Assembly (NCBI GenBank): GCA_963829845.1
Contig: CAWHKD010000030.1
Coordinates: forward strand, 66,575 to 130,574
DNA length: 64,000 nt
Source: Gaiellasilicea sp963829845
GTDB lineage: Bacteria > Actinomycetota > Thermoleophilia > Gaiellales > Gaiellaceae
Reading direction: 5' to 3'
A program made the translations under genes and the position numbers. Positions within the stretch are counted from its first letter, which is position 1. Every line of letters begins with the position of its first letter. Positions 35,647 through 43,101 of this stretch are shown piece after piece. The notes under the pieces were generated by a model. The model was not told the origin of the DNA, searched no databases, and saw nothing but the letters and a program-made list of their open reading frames with translations.

Positions 35647-35672
35647 CCTCCGTTGCGGCGGTTCTCGAGCGC

Positions 35673-35768
35673 CTAGGAGCCCGGATCCGGCGGGCGCGGA
35701 GGCAGCGGATCGGGGCGCGGATCCGGGCGCGGAACGGGCGGGACCGGGTCTGGCAGCGTCCCGCTCAC
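35673..35768 (-). CDS. 31-residue Pro/Asp-rich peptide coupled to grx
   Basis: A short frame whose GTG start (35766-35768) overlaps the stop of the glutaredoxin gene as GTGA, ending with TAG at 35673-35675. The product is VSGTLPDPVPPVPRPDPRPD followed by PLPPRPPDPGS: half of all residues are proline and PDP recurs. The same 4-bp overlap joins bolA and grx just upstream, so a third coupled gene is plausible. GC-rich sequence can produce such peptides by chance, so it needs support from related genomes. Confidence 0.35.
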   Translation of the reverse strand: MSGTLPDPVPPVPRPDPRPDPLPPRPPDPGS

Positions 35769-36133
35769 GCGAGTGCTGCCGTGCGCTCTGCGGGCTCGCG
35801 ATCAGCACCGAGCGCCTCGTCCAGCTTCGCCTGCAGCTCGCCGGTCTCGTACAACTCCTCGACGATGTCGGCCCCGCCCACCAGCTCGCCTTTGATGAAC
35901 ACCTGCGGAATTGTCGGCCAACCCGAGAGCGCCGACAGCTCCTGCCTGATCTGCGGGTCGGGCAGCACGTCGACCGCCGTCACCGGCGCGCCGGCCGCCC
36001 GGAGCGCACGCAGCGCCCGGTCGGAGTTGCCGCACATGACGAGCTGCGGCGTGCCCTTCATGAAGAGGCTCACCGGCTCGTTCTCGATGATCTCTCTGAT
36101 CTGCTCGCTCAACTGTGTCGCCGGCTGGCTCAT
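35765..36133 (-). CDS. Monothiol glutaredoxin-like protein with CGNS motif
   Basis: 122 residues with the Grx4 (Fe-S carrier) layout: SLFMKGTPQLVMCGNSDRAL at residues 22-41, GWPTIPQVFIKGELVGGADI with the cis-proline, and a helical C-terminus. The active-site motif, CGFS in the family, is here C34-G-N-S. In Grx4 the cysteine binds a [2Fe-2S] cluster shared by two subunits with glutathione, and BolA is the partner. The upstream bolA gene overlaps by 4 bp, so the BolA-Grx pair is conserved. The F to N change beside the cluster is unusual. Carries an extra tail after GELQAKLDEAL. Confidence 0.87.
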   Translation of the reverse strand: MSQPATQLSEQIREIIENEPVSLFMKGTPQLVMCGNSDRALRALRAAGAPVTAVDVLPDPQIRQELSALSGWPTIPQVFIKGELVGGADIVEELYETGELQAKLDEALGADREPAERTAALA

Positions 36134-36366
36134 GCCTGTCCTCTCGTCTTGATCCGGAGCTCGTGGATCGACCCGTCGCCGAGCGGCGCCGCGAGCGCCT
36201 CGTAGACGAGCCGGTGCTGCTCGACCAGCGAGAGCCCCTCGAAGCGGCCGCTCGCGATCGTCACCTGGAAATGGTCGCCGCCGCCGGTGCGGTCCTCGAC
36301 CGCGACCTCCGTCGCATCGGGGAACGAGTCGCGCAGGAGCAACTCGAGCGTCTCGGTGCCGGCCAT
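36130..36366 (-). CDS. BolA family protein
   Basis: 78 residues from ATG 36366, chosen because TACGAT precedes it by 6 nt. It has the BolA fold: LLLRDSFPDATEVAVEDRTG, then GDHFQVTIASGRFEGLSLVE with the conserved H in DHF, and QHRLVYEALAAPLGDGSIHE before the C-terminal LRIKT. BolA proteins bind a [2Fe-2S] cluster jointly with CGFS glutaredoxins and take part in Fe-S trafficking or regulation. The gene overlaps the Grx gene downstream by 4 bp. It is divergent from the 36382 gene with only 15 nt between start codons. Confidence 0.88.
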   Translation of the reverse strand: MAGTETLELLLRDSFPDATEVAVEDRTGGGDHFQVTIASGRFEGLSLVEQHRLVYEALAAPLGDGSIHELRIKTRGQA

Positions 36367-36378
36367 AGGATCATCGTA
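36366..36378. promoter_or_regulatory. Overlapping divergent -10 boxes, bolA and 36382 gene
   Basis: On the plus strand TAGGAT (36366-36371) ends 10 nt before ATG 36382. On the minus strand TACGAT (36373-36378) ends 6 nt before ATG 36366. Both first genes would then have almost no leader. The two boxes share a 13-nt window, so the divergent units probably compete for polymerase or are regulated together. Confidence 0.5.
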
Positions 36379-36381
36379 GCC

Positions 36382-37224
36382 ATGGGGCGCACCCGCTCCT
36401 TCCTCGTCTCCCTGCCCGAGCGCATCGTCCGGTCGCTGGTCGCGGTCGTCGCCGGCGCCACCCATGAGGCTGCCGAGGTCGTGCTGCCGCGCTTCATCAG
36501 GCGCTCGCGGCTGTACGAGGTGAGCGCGAAGAACCTGCTCCGAATCGCGATCGAGCTCGTCGGCGACGTCGAGAGCGAGCCACCGTCCGGCCAGCCCGAC
36601 GCCGGCGAGCTGTTGAAGCGGAAGACGGCCGGCAACGTGGTCGAGCTGAGCTCGATCGTGGCGCTCGGATTCTCGCCGCTGTGGCTGCTCGCGGCTGCTT
36701 CAGATGTCTCTCATGGCTCCCGCGTGTACGTCCAGTCGCTGGTGGACGAGCTGAAGCGCGCCCGCGTGCTCGCGGAGGGATCGGAGCTGAGGACGATCGA
36801 CGATGTGCTCGCGGCGCTCGAAGGGACGTCGGGCACGACAGCGCGGCTGATCGACCTGCCGCCGCTCGAGCTGGCCGACCTGCGCGCGTCGCTCGCGGAG
36901 CTGCGCGCGAGCGCCGCCGAGCTGCCGTCGCCGCAGGAGCTCGCCGGGCTCTATGAGGGCTTGCGCCGGACAGCGGCCCGCGAGCGGCGCCCGCTGCTCG
37001 ACGTCTCGTCCGGGATCGGACTCGCCTTCCTGCTCTCGGCGCGCAACGTCGGTCGCGAGCACCTCGTGGCGCCGTACCGCGAGGATTGGCAGCCGTTGCG
37101 CGCGGAGGGCTTTGCGGCCTACTCGCGGCGCATCGCGGCACCGTACCGCGACGCTGTCGCCGGCCACTTCGACGCCGCGCAGGTGAGTTGGACCGACCGT
37201 GCGCTCGCACGCTTGCGCCGGTGA
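36382..37224 (+). CDS. Hypothetical protein, unknown family
   Basis: 280 residues from ATG 36382. I do not recognise a family. Residues 1-60 are basic and amphipathic (RTRSFLVSLPERIVRSLVAV, then LPRFIRRSRLYEVSAKNLLR). Residues 90-115 hold a short hydrophobic stretch (SSIVALGFSPLWLLAAASDV). The middle is helical and leucine/glutamate-rich (PPLELADLRASLAELRASAA), and a hydrophobic helix follows in LDVSSGIGLAFLLSARNVGR. It could be a peripheral membrane protein. It shares a divergent promoter region with bolA, and the metzincin gene follows 35 nt downstream. Confidence 0.6.
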   Translation: MGRTRSFLVSLPERIVRSLVAVVAGATHEAAEVVLPRFIRRSRLYEVSAKNLLRIAIELVGDVESEPPSGQPDAGELLKRKTAGNVVELSSIVALGFSPLWLLAAASDVSHGSRVYVQSLVDELKRARVLAEGSELRTIDDVLAALEGTSGTTARLIDLPPLELADLRASLAELRASAAELPSPQELAGLYEGLRRTAARERRPLLDVSSGIGLAFLLSARNVGREHLVAPYREDWQPLRAEGFAAYSRRIAAPYRDAVAGHFDAAQVSWTDRALARLRR

Positions 37225-37259
37225 CGCTCTTTACCCGGTTCTGACCGCGGAGGAGTACC

Positions 37260-38639
37260 TTGTTCGGGGTGAAGCTCGGGCTCGCGACGGTTGCGGCCTT
37301 CGTCGCGCTCGTAGCGACCGTGTCCGCACACGCCTCGACTCCGATCCCCTGGTGCGGCACGAGCTCGTCCGCGATCGACCGTCTACCCGACGCGACGTCG
37401 GCGTACGCCGTGCACGTTGCCTACGTCAGGCCGGCGAGCGCCCCCGATCGGTTCGCCGCGCTGGCGCCGCGCATCGTCGGCGACACCGCCGCGTTCGACA
37501 CGTGGTGGCGCCGCGAGGACGCGACGCGGACGCCGCGGTTCGATCTCTTTCCGGCGCCGGGCTGCGCGACGTCGTTCGGAGCGCTCGACATCTCGAACGT
37601 GCAGCTGCCGCGCACGGTCAGCAACATCAACAGCGCCTTCCAGGAGCTCCGCCTGCAGCTGTCGTCGGAGATCGGCTTCAACGAGCGTGAGAAGGCCTAT
37701 CTCATCTATTACGACGGCCCGACCGGTCAGGTCGGCGAGGATCACGTCTGCGGGCAGGGAGCGCGCGCGAGCGGCTTCGACCTTCCCGGCCTCGCGGTCG
37801 TCTACCTCGACTCCTGCGACGCCGACGTGGGCGACTCGCTCAGGCCCGTGGTTGCGGTGCACGAGCTGGTGCACGTCTTCGGCGCCGTCGATCGGGCGGC
37901 GCCAAACTCCTGCAGGAGCGGCCACGTCTGCGACTTCGGGCTCGATCTCATGACCGCCGTCCTCACCGGTGAGGAGCTCGAAGCGCACGTCCTCGACGCC
38001 GGCCGCAACGACTACTACGGCCACCTCGGTAGCTGGGCCGACGTGCAGGACTCGACCTTCCTCGAGCGTCTCGACTCGCCCGACCGGACGCCGCCGACCG
38101 TGCCGGCAGCCTTCCGCGTCGGCGACGCAGCCACCGGCTCCGTGCGCCTCTCCTGGCAGGCCTCGTCGGACGATGTCGGGCCGGTCACGTACAGGCTCTA
38201 CCAAGACCGTCTGTTCGTGCGCGAAGTGTCGACGACAACGGTGCTCCTGCCCGAGACGGACGGCGTGACGACCTACGCGGTTCGCGCGACCGATCCGGTA
38301 GGGCGACTGAGCGCGCCGGCCGCCGCGCGGTTCCGTCCCGATGCCGGCATGGTCGACGAGCAGGGTCGGCTGATCCGCGACACCGTCCGGCCACCGCCGA
38401 TCGCACGGGTCACGATCAAGCGCACGGCGAAAGTAGCCGTGCTCTCTTGGCCGGCGGCGCACGATGTCGGCGGTCTGCGCGCGTACCGCGTCAAGGTCGG
38501 CTCGCGGACGCTCACGGTGCAGAAGCCGACGATCACCCTCACGCGCGCGCGTGTTGGCGGCCCCGTTTCGATCGCGGCGATCGACCGCGCCGGCAACGTC
38601 GGACCGTCGCTCGTAGTCGCGCGCGCCCGCGTGCACTGA
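37260..38639 (+). CDS. Secreted metzincin-like protein with Fn3-like repeats
   Basis: 459 residues from TTG 37260, with GGAGGAG 4 nt upstream and a signal peptide (ATVAAFVALVATVSAHAS). The motif H201-E202-L-V-H205-V-F-G-A-V-D211 fits HExxHxxGxxD, the zinc signature of snapalysin-type metzincins, in which aspartate is the third ligand. Residues 290-375 and 375-459 are two fibronectin III-like beta domains (TVPAAFRVGDAATGSVRLSW and GLRAYRVKVGSRTLTVQKPT). Several cysteines (CATSF, CGQGAR, DSCDAD, NSCRSGHVCDF) suggest disulfides outside the cell. Proteolysis of extracellular proteins is inferred. Confidence 0.72.
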   Translation: MFGVKLGLATVAAFVALVATVSAHASTPIPWCGTSSSAIDRLPDATSAYAVHVAYVRPASAPDRFAALAPRIVGDTAAFDTWWRREDATRTPRFDLFPAPGCATSFGALDISNVQLPRTVSNINSAFQELRLQLSSEIGFNEREKAYLIYYDGPTGQVGEDHVCGQGARASGFDLPGLAVVYLDSCDADVGDSLRPVVAVHELVHVFGAVDRAAPNSCRSGHVCDFGLDLMTAVLTGEELEAHVLDAGRNDYYGHLGSWADVQDSTFLERLDSPDRTPPTVPAAFRVGDAATGSVRLSWQASSDDVGPVTYRLYQDRLFVREVSTTTVLLPETDGVTTYAVRATDPVGRLSAPAAARFRPDAGMVDEQGRLIRDTVRPPPIARVTIKRTAKVAVLSWPAAHDVGGLRAYRVKVGSRTLTVQKPTITLTRARVGGPVSIAAIDRAGNVGPSLVVARARVH

Positions 38640-38730
38640 CGGTTCGCCGGCCGCGCCGCGCAGTACGTGCGGGACGGCTTCGTCCGCTCCTGGGAGCGGA
38701 GCTGCGCCCTCAGCTCGGCTGAGCCCGAAG

Positions 38731-38767
38731 CGGACATGTCCTGGGGACAGTCCCTGGGACGTGTCCG
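38731..38767. repeat. Cluster of three nested palindromes upstream of acnA
   Basis: CGGACATGTCC (38731-38741) pairs with GGACGTGTCCG (38757-38767) with one wobble. Between them GGGAC-A-GTCCC (38744-38754) is itself an inverted repeat. The three words GGACATGTCC, GGGACAGTCCC and GGACGTGTCC are each self-complementary or nearly so. The block lies in the 167-nt gap between the metzincin stop and the acnA start, about 27 nt before the acnA -10 box, so it could be a terminator or a multi-site operator. Confidence 0.6.
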
Positions 38768-38806
38768 GAACGGCCCGGAGAGACAGGCGTTCGATACATT
38801 CGAGGC

Positions 38807-41554
38807 ATGGCCGACGAGCTGGCAGCGCGCTCCACCCTCACGGTCGGCGACCGCAGCCTCGAGATCTTCCGGCTCGACGCGCTCCAGCAGCAGTGGGACG
38901 TCGCGCGGCTCCCCTACACGCTGCGGATCCTGCTCGAGAACGTGCTCCGCAACGGCTCGCGCGAGGACGTCGAGGCCGTCGCCGGCTGGGTGGCGACGGA
39001 CGAGCCGAGCCGCGAGATCTCGTTCGCGCCCGCCCGCGTGCTGCTGCAGGACTTCACGGGCGTGCCGGCCGTCGTCGATCTCGCCGCGATGCGGAACGCG
39101 ATGGCCGACTTCGGCGGCGACCCGGAGCAGATCAACCCGCTAATCCCCGTCGAGCTCGTGATCGACCACTCGGTGCAGGTGGACGTCTTCGGCACGGCAG
39201 CGGCCTTTGCGCGCAACGTCGAGCTCGAGTTCGAGCGCAACCGCGAGCGCTACGCCTTCCTCCGCTGGGGCCAGAGCGCCTTCCGCGACTTCAAGGTCGT
39301 CCCGCCGGGGACGGGGATCGTGCACCAGGTCAACCTCGAGTACCTGGCCCGCGTGATCGAGGAGCGCGACGGCGTCGCCTTCCCGGACACGCTCGTCGGC
39401 ACCGACTCGCACACGACGATGGTGAACGGGCTCGGCGTGCTCGGCTGGGGAGTCGGCGGGATCGAGGCGGAGGCGGCGATGCTCGGCGAGCCGCTGTCGA
39501 TGCTCGTCCCGAAGGTCGTCGGCTTCAAGCTGACGGGCAAGCTCCCCGAGGGAGCCACCGCGACCGACCTCGTCCTCACCGTCACCGAGATCCTGCGCCA
39601 GGCGGGCGTCGTCGGGAAGTTCGTCGAGTACTTCGGCCACGGGCTCGCCTCGCTGCCACTCGCCGACCGGGCCACGATCGGGAACATGTCGCCCGAGTAC
39701 GGCGCAACGTGCGGCTTCTTCCCCGTCGACGAGCTGACGCTCGAGTACCTGCGGCTGACGGGCCGGAGCGCCGAGCGGATCGAGCTCGTCGAGGCCTACT
39801 GCAAGGAGAACATGCTCTGGCACGACCCGACGGAGGAGCCGACCTACTCGCAGGTGGTCGAGCTCGATCTCTCGACCGTCGAGCCCTCGCTCGCCGGCCC
39901 GCGCCGCCCCCAGGACCGCGTCCCGCTCACCCACGCGAAGACGTCGTTCCTCGACGCGCTCGGGACGTTCGGTGTCGAGAACGCGCTGACGAACGGAAGC
40001 CACGACAAGGCCGTCGCCGACACCTTCCCCGCGAGCGACCCGACGACGGAGCAGGCGCCCGGCGGCGCCGCGGAGCCCGAGCCCGACTCGACACCGGTCG
40101 CGGTCGTGGGCCCGGGTCGGAAGAGCGTCCCCGTGGCCGGATCCGACTACGCGCTCGAGCACGGCAGCGTCGTGATCGCTGCGATCACCTCCTGCACGAA
40201 CACGTCGAACCCGCAGGTAATGGTCGGTGCCGGACTGCTCGCGAAGAAGGCGGTGGAGCGCGGGCTCACGAGCAAGCCCTGGGTGAAGACGAGCCTCGCC
40301 CCCGGGTCGAAGGTCGTGACCGAGTACTACGACCGCGCCGGCCTGACGACCTACCTGGAGCAGCTCGGCTTCCACACCGTCGGCTACGGCTGCACGACCT
40401 GCATCGGCAACTCGGGCCCGCTCCCGGAGCCGATCTCCGTCGCCGTCGAAGAGGGCGACCTCGTCGTCTGCTCCGTCCTTTCCGGCAACCGCAACTTCGA
40501 GGCCCGGATCCACCCCGAGGTGAAGGCGAACTACCTTGCCTCGCCGCCGCTCGTGGTCGCCTACGCGCTCGCCGGCCGGATGGACCTCGACCTGCTCGAG
40601 GAGCCGCTCGGCGAGGACACGGACGGCAACGACGTCTACCTCCGCGACATCTGGCCGAGCGCGGCCGAGATCCAGGAGACGATCACGGCGTCGGTCCGGG
40701 GCGAGATGTTCCGCTCGACATACGCAGACGTCTTCACCGGCGACCAGCAGTGGCGCGAGCTGCCGGTCCCCGAGGGCGAGCTCTTCGAGTGGGAGCCTGA
40801 TTCGACCTACGTACGGCGGCCGCCGTACTTCGACCAGATGCCGACGAGCCCGCAGCCGTTCGGGGATGTGGCCGGTGCCCGCTGCCTCGTCATGCTCGGC
40901 GACTCGGTCACGACCGACCACATCTCACCTGCGGGCTCGATCAAGCCGGAGTCACCGGCCGGCACGTACCTCCTCGGCCACGACGTCGAGCGGAAGCACT
41001 TCAACTCCTACGGCTCTCGCCGCGGCAACCACGAGGTGATGGTGCGGGGCACGTTCGCGAACGTGCGGCTGAAGAATCTGCTCGTGCCCGGCTCCGAAGG
41101 CACGTGGACGGTCCACCTTCCCGACGGCGAGGAGATGACGATCTTCGACGCCTCGCAGCGTTACCTGGCGGAGGGGACGCCGACGATCGTGATCGCAGGC
41201 AAGGAGTACGGCTCGGGCTCGTCCCGCGACTGGGCGGCGAAGGGACCGAACCTGCTCGGCGTCAAGGCCGCCATTGCGGAGAGCTACGAGCGGATCCACC
41301 GCTCGAACCTGCTGATGATGGGGATCCTGCCGCTCCAGTTCGGTCCGGGCGAGACCCCCGAGACGCTCGGCCTGACGGGCCGCGAGGCGTTCTCGATCGA
41401 GGGGATCGAGAACGGCGAGGCGAGCGAGGTGACGGTGCGCGCGGACGACACCGCCTTCACCGCCCGTGTGCGCCTGGACACGCCGCGCGAGCGTGAGTAC
41501 CTGCGCCACGGCGGCATCCTCCCCTACGTGCTGCGCCGCCTGCTCGCCGCCTGA
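38807..41554 (+). CDS. acnA: Aconitate hydratase A
   Basis: 915 residues, the length of the AcnA/IRP group. Converts citrate to isocitrate in the TCA cycle. The [4Fe-4S] ligands are C in AAITSCTNTSNPQVM and the pair in GYGCTTCIGNSGPLPE. Substrate-binding segments are VGTDSHTTMVNGLGVLGWGV, the C-terminal swivel domain LGDSVTTDHISPAGSI, and IVIAGKEYGSGSSRDWAAKG. An alanine/proline-rich insert sits near residues 400-440 (ASDPTTEQAPGGAAEPEPDS). TACATT ends 6 nt before the ATG, again suggesting a leaderless start. No frameshift over 2.7 kb. Confidence 0.95.
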   Translation: MADELAARSTLTVGDRSLEIFRLDALQQQWDVARLPYTLRILLENVLRNGSREDVEAVAGWVATDEPSREISFAPARVLLQDFTGVPAVVDLAAMRNAMADFGGDPEQINPLIPVELVIDHSVQVDVFGTAAAFARNVELEFERNRERYAFLRWGQSAFRDFKVVPPGTGIVHQVNLEYLARVIEERDGVAFPDTLVGTDSHTTMVNGLGVLGWGVGGIEAEAAMLGEPLSMLVPKVVGFKLTGKLPEGATATDLVLTVTEILRQAGVVGKFVEYFGHGLASLPLADRATIGNMSPEYGATCGFFPVDELTLEYLRLTGRSAERIELVEAYCKENMLWHDPTEEPTYSQVVELDLSTVEPSLAGPRRPQDRVPLTHAKTSFLDALGTFGVENALTNGSHDKAVADTFPASDPTTEQAPGGAAEPEPDSTPVAVVGPGRKSVPVAGSDYALEHGSVVIAAITSCTNTSNPQVMVGAGLLAKKAVERGLTSKPWVKTSLAPGSKVVTEYYDRAGLTTYLEQLGFHTVGYGCTTCIGNSGPLPEPISVAVEEGDLVVCSVLSGNRNFEARIHPEVKANYLASPPLVVAYALAGRMDLDLLEEPLGEDTDGNDVYLRDIWPSAAEIQETITASVRGEMFRSTYADVFTGDQQWRELPVPEGELFEWEPDSTYVRRPPYFDQMPTSPQPFGDVAGARCLVMLGDSVTTDHISPAGSIKPESPAGTYLLGHDVERKHFNSYGSRRGNHEVMVRGTFANVRLKNLLVPGSEGTWTVHLPDGEEMTIFDASQRYLAEGTPTIVIAGKEYGSGSSRDWAAKGPNLLGVKAAIAESYERIHRSNLLMMGILPLQFGPGETPETLGLTGREAFSIEGIENGEASEVTVRADDTAFTARVRLDTPREREYLRHGGILPYVLRRLLAA

Positions 41555-41641
41555 AATCTTTACTTTTTTCAACTGATATCGCGCTACTCTGGTCGCCCCC
41601 TGGCACCGACGGGGTCTCGGAGCCCGGGCTGGGGAGGGGAA

Positions 41642-41679
41642 CGAACCGGGGGCGCCCACGTGGCGCCCCGGATCGTTCG
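41642..41679 (+). terminator. GC-rich hairpin between acnA and the TPP riboswitch
   Basis: CCGGGGGCGCC (41646-41656) pairs with GGCGCCCCGG (41662-41671) with one bulged G, and an outer CGAA/TTCG pair extends it. It lies about 90 nt after the acnA stop and ends just before the TPP aptamer. It may stop acnA readthrough or be part of the riboswitch leader. No T tract follows. Confidence 0.4.
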
Positions 41680-41691
41680 GTTAGAGTGGCC

Positions 41692-41768
41692 GCCGACCGG
41701 GGTGCCCTACCGACGGGGCTGAGAACACACCCGCTGACCTGATCCGGGTAATGCCGGCGAAGGGAGGA
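41692..41768 (+). promoter_or_regulatory. TPP riboswitch (THI box)
   Basis: The leader of the next gene carries the conserved TPP aptamer words in order: GGGGTGCCC (about 41699), GGGGCTGAGA (41715-41724), CCTGATC (41738-41744), and GGTAATGCCGGCGAAGGGA ending at about 41765. These are the pyrimidine- and pyrophosphate-sensing helices of the THI element. The last conserved bases run directly into the ribosome-binding site GGGAGGAG (41762-41769), 8 nt before ATG 41778. Thiamine pyrophosphate binding should therefore hide the site and lower translation. Confidence 0.93.
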
Positions 41769-41777
41769 GCAGAGGCG

Positions 41778-43091
41778 ATGGACGACACGCCCTCCTGGGG
41801 AATCGCGCCGGTGCCCCAGCGGTTGCGCGTGCTCGGCCTCCTCGACCAGGGTCTCCTCTGGGGCAGCCTCGGTGTCTCGCTGCTCGTGCTCGTCGCAGGG
41901 ACGTACCTCGTGCCCGCACTCTCGCTGCCTGATGCCTTTCTCGCGATCGTCCTCGGCGGTCTCATCGGCAACGCGATGCTCGGCGTCGCCGCGATGATCG
42001 GCGCCGACGCGCGCGTACCAGCGATGGTGCTGATGCGGGCGCCGCTCGGTCGGCGGGGCTCCTGGGGACCCACGGTCCTGAACGCGGCGCAGTGCGTTGG
42101 GTGGGCGATCTTCGAACTGCTGATCATCGCCACGGCTGTCGCCGCCCTCTCGGACGAGCTCTTCGGCTTCCGGGCGCAGTGGCTCTGGACGCTGCTCTTC
42201 GGCGGCGTCACGCTCGCGCTCGCCTTGCTCGGCCCGATCGGGTTCGTCCGCAAGTTCGTGCGCAAGTTCGCCGTCTGGGCCGTGCTCGCGTCGCTGCTCT
42301 ACCTGACCTGGTGGGCGCTGGACGGCTCCGGCTTCGGCTCGCTCTGGGATCGCGAGGGCGAAGGCGGGTTCTCGGTGCTCGACGGCGTCGACCTCGTCGT
42401 CGCGATCACGGTCTCGTGGATCCCGCTCGTGGCCGACTACACACGCTTCGCCCGCAACCGCGGCAGCGCCTTCTGGGGGACCGCGGTCGGGTACTTCCTC
42501 GCGGGGACGTGGCTCTGGCTGCTGGGCGCCGTGCTCTTCTTCTCCCGCGACGTCACCGACCCTGCCGCCCTGCCGGTCGCGGTCGCGGCGGGCGGTGTCG
42601 GCGCCGTGCTCGCGCTGCTCGCCGTCACCGTCGACGAGACCGACGAGGCGTTCGCGAACGTGTACTCGGCCTCGGTCTCGATCCAGAACCTCGGCCCGGA
42701 CCTGCCGCAACGGGCGCTGCTGGTCGGCGTCTCCGCGGTCGCGACGCTCGGCGCCCTCACGATCGACCTGCTCTCGTACGAGAGCTTCCTGCTCATGCTC
42801 GGCTCCTTCTTCGTGCCGCTCTTCGGCGTGCTCCTCGCGGACTGGCTCTCGGCGGGCGCCCAGTACCGCGAGCGGGACGTCTTCAACGGCCCCTCGGTGC
42901 GTTGGGGGATGCTGGCGGCCTGGATTGCGGGGTTCGCGCTCTACCAGTGGCTGCACCCCGTCGGCCCCTCGTGGTGGACGGATCTGATCGGCGAGGGTGC
43001 CGGCCTCGACCTCGGCGCGACGCTCCCGAGCTTCGCGGTCTCGGTCGCGCTCGGGCTCGCGGTCGCGACGCTGGGGAGGCGGCGCTTCTAG
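41778..43091 (+). CDS. cytX: CytX-type NCS1 transporter (thiamine precursor uptake)
   Basis: 437 residues with about 12 membrane segments of the nucleobase:cation symporter-1 family (LGVSLLVLVAGTYLVPALSL, FELLIIATAVAALSDELFGF, LGPIGFVRKFVRKFAVWAVL). CytX proteins import hydroxymethylpyrimidine, and the TPP riboswitch immediately upstream strongly supports a thiamine precursor as cargo. NCS1 membrane segments that bind the base are seen in VADYTRFARNRGSAFWGTAV and VDETDEAFANVYSASVSIQN. The gene is complete. It is followed 10 nt later by a PfkB kinase gene, possibly in the same transcript. Confidence 0.92.
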   Translation: MDDTPSWGIAPVPQRLRVLGLLDQGLLWGSLGVSLLVLVAGTYLVPALSLPDAFLAIVLGGLIGNAMLGVAAMIGADARVPAMVLMRAPLGRRGSWGPTVLNAAQCVGWAIFELLIIATAVAALSDELFGFRAQWLWTLLFGGVTLALALLGPIGFVRKFVRKFAVWAVLASLLYLTWWALDGSGFGSLWDREGEGGFSVLDGVDLVVAITVSWIPLVADYTRFARNRGSAFWGTAVGYFLAGTWLWLLGAVLFFSRDVTDPAALPVAVAAGGVGAVLALLAVTVDETDEAFANVYSASVSIQNLGPDLPQRALLVGVSAVATLGALTIDLLSYESFLLMLGSFFVPLFGVLLADWLSAGAQYRERDVFNGPSVRWGMLAAWIAGFALYQWLHPVGPSWWTDLIGEGAGLDLGATLPSFAVSVALGLAVATLGRRRF

Positions 43092-43101
43092 AGTTGACCC
43101 G

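Noticed and set aside
35640..35672. An extra start for the HtrA gene further upstream
   Set aside because: No in-frame start with a ribosome-binding site; the GTG at 35596 has both a -10-like box and the expected N-terminal anchor.
37383..38636. A 417-codon open frame on the minus strand
   Set aside because: Antisense to the metzincin gene and lacks motifs; the plus-strand frame has signal peptide, zinc motif and Fn3-like repeats.
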